Source of the DNA: Lacinutrix sp. Bg11-31
GTDB lineage: Bacteria; Bacteroidota; Bacteroidia; Flavobacteriales; Flavobacteriaceae
Direction of reading: 5' to 3'
Assembly: GCF_002831665.1 (NCBI RefSeq)
Contig: NZ_CP025118.1
Coordinates: forward strand, 2,108,001-2,172,000
DNA: 64,000 nt
Part shown: in pieces, positions 10,249 to 18,226 of the stretch
Layout of the letters: every line of letters starts with the position of its first letter
Position numbering within the stretch: the stretch's first letter is position 1
The notes under the pieces: generated by a model
Databases searched by the model: none
The model's input: the letters and a program-made list of their open reading frames with translations, nothing else
Told to the model about the DNA's origin: nothing
Program-made: the position numbers and the translations under genes

Positions 10249-11826
10249 ATGAAAAAAAAATTAACTATTGCATTATTCTTCTTTATCACTTTATCTTTTT
10301 CACAAGACTTCTCTGTTACTAAGAGTAGCATATTTAAAGACAAGAAAAAAAACTCATACCTATCTTTTGCCTTGGAAGCAGATAATGGCGGAATCGTTAC
10401 AATTAGAGAATACCGTAAAGGTATGTTTCAAAAACTTAAAGGGTATTACATACAATGTTTCGACTCTAAATTAAAACTAATAAAAGAGATTGATTACGAA
10501 GTAAAAGACAAAAGAATTGAGAATGCATTTTTAAAGGATGGCACATTACATCTTATAGAAATTGAAAGTAAAAAGAAAGAAGATAAAATAGCTATCAATG
10601 TATCTTCAGCTAGCTTAAAAAGCCTCAGCTTTAGCACGAAAAAATTACTATCTTTTTCCGAAGATAATATCAAACAATACTTTGGAGTGGTACTCTTTCC
10701 TTTTTTTATTAATAACGGATTTAATCAGATAGATGGAAACCATATGGGAGAAATTGTATTTTCTGAAAACAAGAAATTCTTCGCAATTAATTTTGACTTC
10801 AAAAGCAAAGAAAAAGAAACTCATAAAATCTTTGTTTATAATGACAATTTTGAGAAAATTTATGATAAGCTAATTGTAAAAGATATTAAAGACAAGTTAT
10901 TTGAATACAATAGCTTTGAGGTAGATGATCTAGATGGCACTACTTACTTCTTAGGAAAAGCTTACGAGAATAATTCTAATAAAACGAAGAAAAAAGGAAA
11001 AGTAAATTATCACTACGAGCTTAATAGAATCGATAAAGATGGAGAAAAAAACATTAGCTTTAAAACTGCTAACAAATTTGTTGAATCTTTATATTTAGTA
11101 AAAAACGAAAATAAGTTAGCCTGTGTTGGGTTTTATGGAAACGAAAAAGAACATAAAATTAATGGCGTTTGTCTTTTTGATTTAAACGCTAATACACTAG
11201 AAAAGAACTTTAGTAAGTTTAATGATTTTTCTAGTGAATTTTTAAATGATAAATATGGTAATAAAGAAGGTCGCAAAAAAAGAAAGAAAGATAAGGGTAT
11301 AAAAAATATAGATTTTAAAAGTGTCGATATTATGGATAACGATGACATTGTTATTAATGCTGAAGAATTTTATATTACCACACACACCATGACGGGAGCT
11401 AATGGCTCAATGAGTACACGTACAGTATATCATTACAATGATATTATGGCAATGCGTTTAGAAAAAAATGGCAACTTAAAATGGGCAAGAAATATTAATA
11501 AAGCACAAACCGGTACCTTAACAAGTTCTTTTACAACTTTATCTATAAATGGTTCAACACATTTTTTTATAAACTGTTCTGATAAAATCAAGAAATTAAG
11601 TGCAGATAGAATTTCTTTTAAACAAACCTCTTCTAAAAAATCTAATTTATATGTCATCTCTATTGATGAAAATGGAGACTTTACTTATAAAAAATTAGTT
11701 GATGATAAGGATTCTAAAGTTTACTATAAAGTAAGAAACGGTATTGCTAACTCAGAAAAACAAAGTGTGTTTTTACTTGGAGAAAAGAAAAAAAACGGAC
11801 AAATATTGAAACTTGAATTAAAATAA
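10249..11826 (+). CDS. exported protein of unknown function
   Basis: A 525-residue protein with a clear signal peptide (MKKKLTIALFFFITLSFSQ). The mature part is rich in Lys, Asp and Asn, with repeating short beta strands of the form YxxFDSKLKLIKEIDYEVKD and VYNDNFEKIYDKLIVKD. This suggests a beta-propeller-like fold, but I recognise no family. There is no sorting domain, lipobox or catalytic motif, so a periplasmic location is most likely. It lies 92 bases after the alpha-2-macroglobulin gene on the same strand and ends before a strong terminator, so the two could share a transcript. Confidence 0.7.
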   Translation: MKKKLTIALFFFITLSFSQDFSVTKSSIFKDKKKNSYLSFALEADNGGIVTIREYRKGMFQKLKGYYIQCFDSKLKLIKEIDYEVKDKRIENAFLKDGTLHLIEIESKKKEDKIAINVSSASLKSLSFSTKKLLSFSEDNIKQYFGVVLFPFFINNGFNQIDGNHMGEIVFSENKKFFAINFDFKSKEKETHKIFVYNDNFEKIYDKLIVKDIKDKLFEYNSFEVDDLDGTTYFLGKAYENNSNKTKKKGKVNYHYELNRIDKDGEKNISFKTANKFVESLYLVKNENKLACVGFYGNEKEHKINGVCLFDLNANTLEKNFSKFNDFSSEFLNDKYGNKEGRKKRKKDKGIKNIDFKSVDIMDNDDIVINAEEFYITTHTMTGANGSMSTRTVYHYNDIMAMRLEKNGNLKWARNINKAQTGTLTSSFTTLSINGSTHFFINCSDKIKKLSADRISFKQTSSKKSNLYVISIDENGDFTYKKLVDDKDSKVYYKVRNGIANSEKQSVFLLGEKKKNGQILKLELK

Positions 11827-11861
11827 TATTCAAAAAATTAAAGTAACAATTAAGTTGCAAA

Positions 11862-11893
11862 AGCCTTCAAAAAATTAATATTGAAGGCTTTTT
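11862..11893 (+). terminator. rho-independent terminator
   Basis: The stem AGCCTTCAA (11862-11870) pairs with TTGAAGGCT (11881-11889). It is preceded by A's and followed by TTTT. It ends the transcript of the unknown exported gene 36 bases after its stop. Confidence 0.8.
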
Positions 11894-11895
11894 AT

Positions 11896-11951
11896 GTTAG
11901 TAATTAAACATATTACGACTATATATACTGGTAATATGTTTAATTACTAAC
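11896..11951. promoter_or_regulatory. perfect 21-bp inverted repeat upstream of doxX
   Basis: The 21 bases at 11896-11916 (GTTAGTAATTAAACATATTAC) are repeated as an exact reverse complement at 11931-11951, with a 14-base AT-rich centre. The second arm ends 15 bases before the ATG of the DoxX gene. It follows a complete terminator and has no T tract, so it is not another terminator. It could be an operator for a dimeric regulator or an mRNA leader hairpin that covers the start region. Confidence 0.55.
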
Positions 11952-11966
11952 CAAAAATCGATAATT

Positions 11967-12341
11967 ATGAATCCAAAAGTATTTATGATTCTAAGAATTT
12001 TACTAGGAATCTTCGTTTTAATCTTCGGAATAAACAAATTTTTAAATTTTTTACCAGCTCCAGAAGGTATGAGTGCTGATGCAGGCGCATATTTTGGCGC
12101 ATTGGTAAACTCAAAAACCATGGCTTTAGTAGCTATAGTAGAAATAGTTGCTGGTCTAGCATTAATCTTCAATAAATTTGGAGCATTAATGGCTATTATA
12201 TTAATGAGTGTATCTATAAATGCAGTATTATTTCACGCTGTTTTAGACTCTGCTAATATAGCTCCAGCTTTAGCTTTATTAGCATTAAATATTGTAGCTT
12301 TAATAGGCTACAAACACAAATACAAATATTTACTAAGTTAA
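11967..12341 (+). CDS. DoxX-like small membrane protein
   Basis: A 124-residue protein with four hydrophobic segments (about 5-25, 50-68, 73-92, 97-115). The N-terminal pattern ILLGIFVLIFGINKF and a Gly/Glu-containing second helix (VAIVEIVAGLALIFNKFG) are typical of the DoxX/DoxD family. Members are inner-membrane proteins linked to redox or quinone metabolism, but the role of this type is not established. The gene stands alone between two terminators and has a striking 21-bp inverted repeat just before its start, which suggests dedicated regulation. Confidence 0.75.
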   Translation: MNPKVFMILRILLGIFVLIFGINKFLNFLPAPEGMSADAGAYFGALVNSKTMALVAIVEIVAGLALIFNKFGALMAIILMSVSINAVLFHAVLDSANIAPALALLALNIVALIGYKHKYKYLLS

Positions 12342-12375
12342 TTTTGTAGTAAACCTTTCGGTCATCTTAAAAAAG

Positions 12376-12406
12376 CCTTTCAGAATTTAATTTTGAAAGG
12401 TTTTTT
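12376..12406 (+). terminator. rho-independent terminator after doxX
   Basis: CCTTTCA (12376-12382) pairs with TGAAAGG (12394-12400). It is flanked by an A tract and followed by TTTTTT. Confidence 0.75.
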
Positions 12407-12420
12407 AATTTTTAACTCAC

Positions 12421-12428
12421 TATATTTG
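12421..12428 (+). promoter_or_regulatory. -7 element of tatA
   Basis: TATATTTG fits the TAnnTTTG consensus exactly and ends only 4 bases before the GTG start at 12433. Transcription would then begin at or next to the start codon. Confidence 0.5.
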
Positions 12429-12432
12429 TAAC

Positions 12433-12720
12433 GTGATACAATTAGCAACATTTTTATTTATTGGAGGCCCAGAAATGATTTTAATTATACTAGCTATAAT
12501 TATGATATTTGGCGCCAAAAACATTCCTGAGATAGCTCGAGGTTTAGGCAAAGGTATGCGTATGCTTAAAGATGCTAGTAATGATATTAAAACCGAAATC
12601 ACCAAAACTGCAGAGAAACAAGGCTTAGACACAAGCATTACAAAAGATGTGCAAGAAGAGCTAAAAAAAGTTAAAGACGAGTTTGAAGATTTCACTGGCT
12701 CTATTAGTAGAAAAATGTAA
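12433..12720 (+). CDS. tatA: Sec-independent translocase subunit TatA/TatE-like
   Basis: A 95-residue protein with the TatA layout. A single N-terminal membrane helix (residues about 13-31) is followed by the hinge FGAKNIPEIARGLGKGMRMLK, an amphipathic helix and a charged tail. TatA oligomers form the pore that moves folded twin-arginine substrates across the inner membrane. The start is GTG. It is chosen because the residues before the helix (FLFIGGPEM) match the usual flavobacterial N-terminus and no ATG lies upstream in frame. A -7 box sits almost on the start codon. tatC is not in the window. Confidence 0.88.
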   Translation: MIQLATFLFIGGPEMILIILAIIMIFGAKNIPEIARGLGKGMRMLKDASNDIKTEITKTAEKQGLDTSITKDVQEELKKVKDEFEDFTGSISRKM

Positions 12721-12822
12721 TTCTCATTAAAACTATCTTCTTTTTTATAATTTCATATTTTAAAAGTTAATAAAATGTGAAATATTTAATATATTTAGAA
12801 TCTAACCCTTAAAATATATTGA

Positions 12823-14343
12823 ATGAAAACCAATACCTTCAAGCTACTTCTAGTAGCACTAGTTATCATGTCGTCTTGTGCAAAAGACACGACAAACGAT
12901 TTTCAAGAAGAAGCACAACAACTTGCAGACCAATCTAAACCATTAACCATTCAAGAAATTAATGCCGAAATTGAAACACAAATCAATAAAGGTGAAGAAT
13001 TTGACTGGAAAAATGAATCAGACCATTTTATTTGGAGTGCTGTTATTCATGGCGATAATATTTTAACTATTGGTTATGGAAGCGAAAATGAAAGTTTCAG
13101 CGAAAACCGCACTTCTGCATTAGAAACAAAAAAAGACGCTATTTTAAAAATTGTTGAAAGTAAAGAAAACTACAAACGAGGAAAAGAAACTGTTGTAGAG
13201 CATGAAATAATTAATGTTATCGATGTTAAAGTTGAAAACTTCGAAACAATAAAAGTGCTTAGAAAAACAGAAGGTATTCGTTATTTAGAGCCTAATGGAT
13301 ATAATCATTATGCTCAAGATGAAGTTAATAATCTTAGATTATCAAGTTCAGGTTGCAATAAAAATGGAGAATCTATAAATAGCGCACATTACACTACTAT
13401 TAATCCAAATAACGCGCAAGTTTCATGGCATTTTAATGAACATAATATTCCTCAAGCATGGAATTATAGTACAGGAGCTGGAGTAACTATAGGATTAATA
13501 GACACAGGTGTTTCTCAATCTCAGTCACTTTTAAATGGTAACGGGTTTAAAGATGGTTACTCTTCTAATTCAAGGTATATTCAAAAATACGGAACCTTTA
13601 TAGACTCCAATTGGTGGTGGTCTAGCAATTACGATGGAGTACACGATAAATGTGGTCACGGTACAGCAATGGCCTCTACAATTTCAGCACCACGTAATGA
13701 TAACGGAATGCCAGTTGGTGTAGCTTACAATGCAAATTTAGTAGCTTATAGAGCGACAGAAGATGTGTTATTAAACGATTACCATGAACGCAAAGGTGTT
13801 TCTAAAGCTTTAATTGCTTTAGGGAATAGAAGTGATGTAAAAATAATCTCTATGTCTATTGGTTACCTATGGTCTATTGGTAATATTAAAGATGCTGTTA
13901 AATATGCAAATAGTAAAGGGAAGCTTATTTTTGCTGCAGGAGGTACTTCTACTAGTTTCACTAATGGTTATGGTGTTATTTTCCCTGCAACCATGAGTGA
14001 AACAGTTGCAGTAACAGGAGTAACAGATGGTAGTAACTACGAAAGATGCAACGTTTGCCACAGTGGTAGTAAAATAGATTTCACTATTATTATGGAAGGA
14101 GACAATAATACTAGTAAAGCGCCACCTGTTTTAGGGTTTTACAACAACCAGAGACGTTATTCTGGTGGTTCGTCTGTAGCAACAGCAACTACTGCTGGTA
14201 TTGCTGCTTTAGTTTGGGCTAAACATCCAACTTGGAGTAAAATTCAAGTATTAAATAAATTAAAGCAATCTGCAGATTTATACCCTAACAAAAGCTCAAG
14301 TTTTGGTTATGGGAATATTGATGCTTTACAAGCTGTACAGTAA
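12823..14343 (+). CDS. S8 family (subtilisin-like) serine protease lipoprotein
   Basis: A 506-residue protein with a lipoprotein signal (LLLVALVIMSSC, Cys19), so it is membrane anchored. A propeptide of roughly 170 residues is followed by the catalytic domain. Asp227 lies in GLIDTGVSQ, His279 in GHGTAMAS and the catalytic Ser451 in SGGSSVATATTAGIAALVW. The last motif departs from the usual GTSMATP: Thr is replaced by Ser, Met by Val, and the Pro is lost. Two Cys pairs occur in the catalytic domain. No T9SS domain is seen. It probably degrades peptides in the periplasm or at the cell surface. It is monocistronic and ends at a strong terminator. Confidence 0.87.
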   Translation: MKTNTFKLLLVALVIMSSCAKDTTNDFQEEAQQLADQSKPLTIQEINAEIETQINKGEEFDWKNESDHFIWSAVIHGDNILTIGYGSENESFSENRTSALETKKDAILKIVESKENYKRGKETVVEHEIINVIDVKVENFETIKVLRKTEGIRYLEPNGYNHYAQDEVNNLRLSSSGCNKNGESINSAHYTTINPNNAQVSWHFNEHNIPQAWNYSTGAGVTIGLIDTGVSQSQSLLNGNGFKDGYSSNSRYIQKYGTFIDSNWWWSSNYDGVHDKCGHGTAMASTISAPRNDNGMPVGVAYNANLVAYRATEDVLLNDYHERKGVSKALIALGNRSDVKIISMSIGYLWSIGNIKDAVKYANSKGKLIFAAGGTSTSFTNGYGVIFPATMSETVAVTGVTDGSNYERCNVCHSGSKIDFTIIMEGDNNTSKAPPVLGFYNNQRRYSGGSSVATATTAGIAALVWAKHPTWSKIQVLNKLKQSADLYPNKSSSFGYGNIDALQAVQ

Positions 14344-14372
14344 GATTATATATTATTTTAAGAATAAAAAAA

Positions 14373-14401
14373 AGCCTCTTCATTATTTGAAGAGGCTTTT
14401 C
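14373..14401. terminator. bidirectional rho-independent terminator
   Basis: The stem AGCCTCTTCA (14373-14382) pairs with TGAAGAGGCT (14388-14397). It has A's before and T's after, so it can serve the protease gene on plus and the DUF3037 gene on minus. Confidence 0.85.
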
Positions 14402-14423
14402 TATTACTATAATCGTTACATTT

Positions 14424-14807
14424 TTACAAAACATATTTTTCGAAAATATCTTCTAGTTCTTTTTCTGGATTATCGGTTAAACCAGAATGCGTTTTAGAAC
14501 TTTGTATAACCGTACTTCTTGATGCAGCTAACCATCTAAACCTATCGGATAATTCAAACGTACCAATAACTCCAGCAGACTTATCTCCTTTGCAAATTAA
14601 ATCCCAAGATTTTAGATAGTTATTTAAAGCTTCTAGATCTAGTTCGCATGAGAAAGCATTTAATTTTGCACTGTCGATGCTGTATTTAACATCAAGGAAT
14701 TTTTTTCTTTTAGAAAATAAAATCACTCCAATATTAAAAAACTCCTCACGTTCTACTCTAGGAGCTAATCTTATAATCGCGTATTCAAAAGTTACTTTAT
14801 CTTGCAT
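14424..14807 (-). CDS. DUF3037 family protein
   Basis: A 127-residue cytoplasmic protein that matches the DUF3037 pattern: an opening YAIIRLAPRVEREEFFNIGVILF, then a conserved Cys/Leu helix and the RFRWLAASRSTVIQSSKTHSG block. The function is not known. Its start overlaps the end of the HipA-like kinase gene by 11 bases, so the two are almost surely translated together. This pairing is, to my knowledge, found in many unrelated bacteria, so the two proteins probably work as a unit. It is the last gene of the long minus-strand cluster and ends at a bidirectional terminator. Confidence 0.8.
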   Translation of the reverse strand: MQDKVTFEYAIIRLAPRVEREEFFNIGVILFSKRKKFLDVKYSIDSAKLNAFSCELDLEALNNYLKSWDLICKGDKSAGVIGTFELSDRFRWLAASRSTVIQSSKTHSGLTDNPEKELEDIFEKYVL

Positions 14808-15576
14808 CTTGAGCCTCTTTAACTAGTGAATCAATCATTGATAACTTAGCATTTAAATACTCAATATAAGCAGCTCTTATTTCGTTTGGTTTTAAGGTGT
14901 CAGATTCGTTTAATAACCAATCTTCAGGAATAGTATTTATAATATCTTCAATAGTGTCTTTATCCAAAGCCTTTATTATGTCTTTAGATGCATTCTGTAA
15001 ATCTGTAGCACGACTTAAAAGCACATGGTCTTTTATTAACGGAAACATTCTTGTTAAATGATTTCTCCATGTTTCCCAATTATGATGAAAATAGAAACTC
15101 GCACCATTATCTATAACCCATAATTCTTTATTCCAATTTAATACATTTGGATTTTTAGCCGTTCGGTCGATATTACTAATAATACTATCCAATAATACAA
15201 CTTTAGACGCTGTTTTGGCATCTGCAACAGACGCTAATGGATCGAAGGTTATAGAACCACTTAAATAGTGTAAACCTAAATTTAAGCCTACGCTAAACTT
15301 CAGTAAATCTTGTATTTCTTCGTCTGGTTCTGTTTTACTAAACGAATCGTCTAAATTCATAAATACCAACTCTGGCACTTTTAAACCAATAGCTCGTGCT
15401 AATTCGCCTCCAATAAACTCAGCAATCAACGCTTTTTTTCCCTGTCCAGCACCTCTAAATTTTAAGACATATAGAAAATCGTCGCTAGCTTTAACAATAG
15501 CAGGTAAAGAACCACCTTCTCTTAAAGGCGTAATGTATTGTGTAACATCAACGGTTCTTATATTTAGTTTACTCAT
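14797..15576 (-). CDS. HipA-like kinase family protein
   Basis: A 259-residue protein related to the C-terminal kinase fold of HipA. Visible parts are the ATP-site lysine (YVLKFRGAG, Lys39), a helix Glu (about 53-58), the catalytic loop NIDRTAKNPN (Asp137, Asn142) and the metal-binding Asp156 in WVIDNGASF. It lacks the HipA N-terminal domain and a HipB-like DNA-binding partner, so a HipBA toxin role is unlikely. It starts 8 bases after the O-methyltransferase stop and overlaps DUF3037 by 11 bases. The substrate is unknown. Confidence 0.7.
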   Translation of the reverse strand: MSKLNIRTVDVTQYITPLREGGSLPAIVKASDDFLYVLKFRGAGQGKKALIAEFIGGELARAIGLKVPELVFMNLDDSFSKTEPDEEIQDLLKFSVGLNLGLHYLSGSITFDPLASVADAKTASKVVLLDSIISNIDRTAKNPNVLNWNKELWVIDNGASFYFHHNWETWRNHLTRMFPLIKDHVLLSRATDLQNASKDIIKALDKDTIEDIINTIPEDWLLNESDTLKPNEIRAAYIEYLNAKLSMIDSLVKEAQDAR

Positions 15577-15584
15577 AAAGTATA

Positions 15585-16226
15585 TTACAATTTTCTACTA
15601 ATAGTTAAGCCATCACGAATAGGTAAAACTACCGTTTCTACTCTTTTGTCTTCTTTTAAAAGTGTGTTATATTCTAAAACAGCTTTCGTCATTTTGTCTT
15701 TAGGATTAAGCACTTCAATTACTTTTCCGCTCCATAAAACATTATCAGATAATATAATTCCACCAGGATTCATTTTATCGATAATTAAGTTGAAATAATT
15801 AACATAGTTATCCTTATCGGCATCTATAAAAACTAAATCAAAGGTTTTATTAAGCTCCGGAATAATCTCTAAAGCGTTTCCTAAATGCTGATTTATTTGT
15901 GTTCCGTATTCAGACTTATCGAAAAACTCACGTTGAAAATCAAAGAGTTCTTCATTTATATCTATAGTATCAAGAGTTCCGTTAAGTTGTAAACCTTCGG
16001 CCAAACACAAAGTTGAATAACCGGTAAAAGTTCCTATTTCTAGAATATGTTTCGGATTAATTAATTTAGAAATCATACTCAAAACACGACCTTGATAAGG
16101 TCCACTAGACATGCGAGGTTGTAATATTTTCCTAAAAGTATCGCGTGTTAATTGTTGTAGTAATTCGGGTTCGTTTTCAGAATGCGCTACTACGTAGTCG
16201 TCTAATTTTTCTGGTATAAAATGCAT
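15585..16226 (-). CDS. class I SAM-dependent O-methyltransferase
   Basis: A 213-residue protein of the caffeoyl-CoA/catechol O-methyltransferase family. Landmarks are the SAM site ILEIGTFTGYSTLCLAEGL, the acidic DTIDINEE, the metal/catalytic Asp in DLVFIDADKDNYVNYF and SDNVLWSGKV with Asp-Asn. These enzymes methylate hydroxyl groups of catechol-like substrates with Mg or another divalent ion. It lies 54 bases downstream of ACMSD in a cluster that makes 3-hydroxykynurenine and 3-hydroxyanthranilate, so such hydroxylated aromatics are plausible substrates, but this is inference. Confidence 0.8.
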   Translation of the reverse strand: MHFIPEKLDDYVVAHSENEPELLQQLTRDTFRKILQPRMSSGPYQGRVLSMISKLINPKHILEIGTFTGYSTLCLAEGLQLNGTLDTIDINEELFDFQREFFDKSEYGTQINQHLGNALEIIPELNKTFDLVFIDADKDNYVNYFNLIIDKMNPGGIILSDNVLWSGKVIEVLNPKDKMTKAVLEYNTLLKEDKRVETVVLPIRDGLTISRKL

Positions 16227-16280
16227 GTATATTTACTAGATATTGAAGGTGTTAAAACCTTACAACATCTGTTTTTTAAA

Positions 16281-17366
16281 TTAACCTAAAATTCGTTTTA
16301 CTAATTTATCTTTAGCTGCTTGATCGTCTCCACATAACCATTGTATAACGTTATCTTCCCAAATAGCATCACGTTCTGTTTCTGTAATAATTTTTCTTTC
16401 TATTGCTAAATCTAAAATTTTACCAGGATAAGAACTTTGTTTTTCACTTTCCATTTCTCCTAAAGGATAAGGATCATCAAGTCCCATTAAAACTTGTTTA
16501 GAACCTTGGTTTTTTAATAATAAATCTAATCCGCCAGTATCGTGTACTAAAGTATCGAAAAAGATGTTTTTATGTCCAACCGCTTTTCTGGGATGGCTTT
16601 TCCCTTCAAATAAATCTGGTCTACCATCAAAACCTTGAATACGTCGTCCTAAATTTATTTGTGCTAATTGTCCACCATGAGCAAAACAAGTTCTCATATT
16701 TGGATACTTGTCTTGATAACCGTTTAAAGTTAAAAAGTGGTATGCATCTGCACATTGTGCTAACATCCATATTAAATGAAAACGCCAAGACGTGTTTTCT
16801 AATTTTATAAATTTCTCACCATCGTAAGGATGAATTTCTACAGCTAAATTATATTTATTAGCCAGTTCAAAAATAGGCTCATTTTCTTCATCAAAAATAC
16901 AACGCCAAGTTCCAATAGTATCCATATAATGAGTTGGCAAACAAAGCAATTGCAGACCTAACTCTTCTACACAACGTTCAATTTCCCAGCACGCTCCACG
17001 AACAAAACCAGGATGTACCACAAAACCACAAGTAAATTTACTTGGGTTTTCTCGCTGTACTTTAGCATTAAAATCGTTTTGAAACTTAAGAGCCTGCTTC
17101 ATTTCTTCCACACGCAAACCGTTACCATATAATTGCGATAAGTTTAAAACAACTGCATGGTCAATTTTAAAACGCTCCATCCAAGCTAGTTTTTCATCTA
17201 AAAAAAAACTAGAATCTGTAATTGGTCTGTTCCAATCTTTTTGAAGCATGAATTTTCGATCTTTATCCACCCAAAAAATTTCTTTGTCTTGCATAAACTG
17301 AGGGATTTCCTCTGGATAAGGTAATAGATGTGAGTGACCGTTAATTCTAAGTTTACGTTTTTCCAT
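16281..17366 (-). CDS. 2-amino-3-carboxymuconate-6-semialdehyde decarboxylase (ACMSD)
   Basis: A 361-residue amidohydrolase-fold enzyme. The metal-binding HxH is at NGHSHLLP near the N-terminus, followed by a His in AVEIHPYDG, a His in FAHGG and the final Asp in LMGLDDPYPLGE. The last motif is typical of ACMSD. It decarboxylates the ring-opened product of 3-hydroxyanthranilate to 2-aminomuconate semialdehyde, diverting it from quinolinate. The dioxygenase gene lies just upstream, which supports the call. A hairpin repeat ends 5 bases before its ATG, as before two other genes of this cluster. Confidence 0.88.
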   Translation of the reverse strand: MEKRKLRINGHSHLLPYPEEIPQFMQDKEIFWVDKDRKFMLQKDWNRPITDSSFFLDEKLAWMERFKIDHAVVLNLSQLYGNGLRVEEMKQALKFQNDFNAKVQRENPSKFTCGFVVHPGFVRGACWEIERCVEELGLQLLCLPTHYMDTIGTWRCIFDEENEPIFELANKYNLAVEIHPYDGEKFIKLENTSWRFHLIWMLAQCADAYHFLTLNGYQDKYPNMRTCFAHGGQLAQINLGRRIQGFDGRPDLFEGKSHPRKAVGHKNIFFDTLVHDTGGLDLLLKNQGSKQVLMGLDDPYPLGEMESEKQSSYPGKILDLAIERKIITETERDAIWEDNVIQWLCGDDQAAKDKLVKRILG

Positions 17367-17369
17367 TTT

Positions 17370-17393
17370 GTCTTTCCTACGAAGGCAGGAATC
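17370..17393 (-). repeat. hairpin repeat (CCTGCGAAGGCAGG type) next to the ACMSD start
   Basis: A slightly diverged copy (TTTCCTACGAAGGCAGGAATC) of the 24-bp palindromic element also found at 21919, 21968, 22403 and 22461. On the minus strand it is followed by GACAAA and then the ATG of the ACMSD gene. Confidence 0.7.
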
Positions 17394-17401
17394 TTATTAA
17401 T

Positions 17402-17451
17402 GTCATTCCGTTTTATTAAACAGATTGCCGCAAAAAAAGGCTCGCAATGAC
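17402..17451. repeat. AGATTGCC/CTCGCAATGAC-type repeat
   Basis: GTCATTCCG at 17402 is followed by AGATTGCCGC...GGCTCGCAATGAC (17422-17451). The second part matches the right arm of the element at 2423-2526. It fills the gap between the dioxygenase and ACMSD genes together with the hairpin repeat. Confidence 0.65.
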
Positions 17452-17470
17452 AGGTTGGTTTTTGTTTAAT

Positions 17471-17998
17471 CTACTTTATTTTACTTGGTGGTTGCATAAC
17501 TGTACTGCATTTTTTACAAGTACGTTTTTCTTCATTGTTATAAAACTTATCAAAAATCACTGGCATATCAGTTTCAATATTATCAAGTTTAAACTTTTTC
17601 TTATATAGTTTTTCATTACAATTTTCGCAATACCAAACTAAAGCATCCTTCATTTTTTTAGATCGAGGATACTCAATTACTAAGCCTACTGTGTTTTCAC
17701 CACGTTGCGGAGAATGCGGTACTTTAGGAGGTAATAAATAAATATCACCTTCATTAATATGCACATCTTTAGGTGTGTCTCCATCCATTATTTTTAAAAC
17801 CATATCGCCTTCTAGCTGGTAGAAAAACTCTGGTGTTTCGTTATAGTGGTAATCCTTTCTATTATTTGGTCCACCAACAACCATAACAATAAAATCGCCA
17901 TCTTTCCAAACGCATTTATTGCCAACAGGTGGTTTTAAAAGGTGTCTATTTTCTTCAATCCAGGCTTTAAAATTTAAAGGAGAAACTAATTTACTCAT
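17471..17998 (-). CDS. nbaC: 3-hydroxyanthranilate 3,4-dioxygenase
   Basis: A 175-residue cupin dioxygenase of the usual bacterial length. The Fe(II) ligands are in DYHYNETPEFFYQLEGDM (His and Glu) and LPPKVPHSPQRG (His). A second rubredoxin-like metal site follows at the C-terminus (WYCENCNEKL ... RTCKKCSTVM, two CxxC pairs), as in bacterial homologues. It opens the ring of 3-hydroxyanthranilate with O2 to give 2-amino-3-carboxymuconate semialdehyde, the substrate of the ACMSD encoded next. A 228-base gap holding two dispersed repeats separates it from the upstream SDR gene. Confidence 0.93.
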   Translation of the reverse strand: MSKLVSPLNFKAWIEENRHLLKPPVGNKCVWKDGDFIVMVVGGPNNRKDYHYNETPEFFYQLEGDMVLKIMDGDTPKDVHINEGDIYLLPPKVPHSPQRGENTVGLVIEYPRSKKMKDALVWYCENCNEKLYKKKFKLDNIETDMPVIFDKFYNNEEKRTCKKCSTVMQPPSKIK

Positions 17999-18055
17999 AA
18001 TACAAATTTTATGTTTTTATCATCCCAAGCTAAATTTAGGATTTTAATATATTTT

Positions 18056-18139
18056 GGGCGTTACCCTAAAAAGGGTCAGGCTATTTGTTATATCTTTTTT
18101 GCGAAAGGCAAAAAAGGATGCCACTTCTATCCTTAACGC
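18056..18139 (+). repeat. dispersed repeat, GGGCGTTAC...TAACGC type
   Basis: The second copy of the element at 2541-2616. It runs GGGCGTTACC, then AGGGTCAGGCT, and ends ACTTCTATCCTTAACGC. It lies between the SDR and dioxygenase genes and is again followed by an AGATTGCCACG-type repeat. Confidence 0.65.
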
Positions 18140-18176
18140 AAATTAATCAATTCAATAAAATTAATGATAATTGAAC

Positions 18177-18218
18177 AGATTGCCACGATTTTTTAAAAAG
18201 AAAAAATCTCGCAATGAC
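18177..18218 (+). repeat. AGATTGCCACG/CTCGCAATGAC-type repeat
   Basis: AGATTGCCACG (18177-18187) and CTCGCAATGAC (18208-18218) match the right arm of the inverted repeat at 2423-2526. It ends 8 bases before the stop of the SDR gene. Confidence 0.7.
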
Positions 18219-18226
18219 AGATATAA

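Noticed and set aside
14797..15576. HipA-type toxin of a toxin-antitoxin pair
   Set aside because: No HipB-like helix-turn-helix gene is present, and the N-terminal HipA domain is missing. DUF3037 does not look like an antitoxin.
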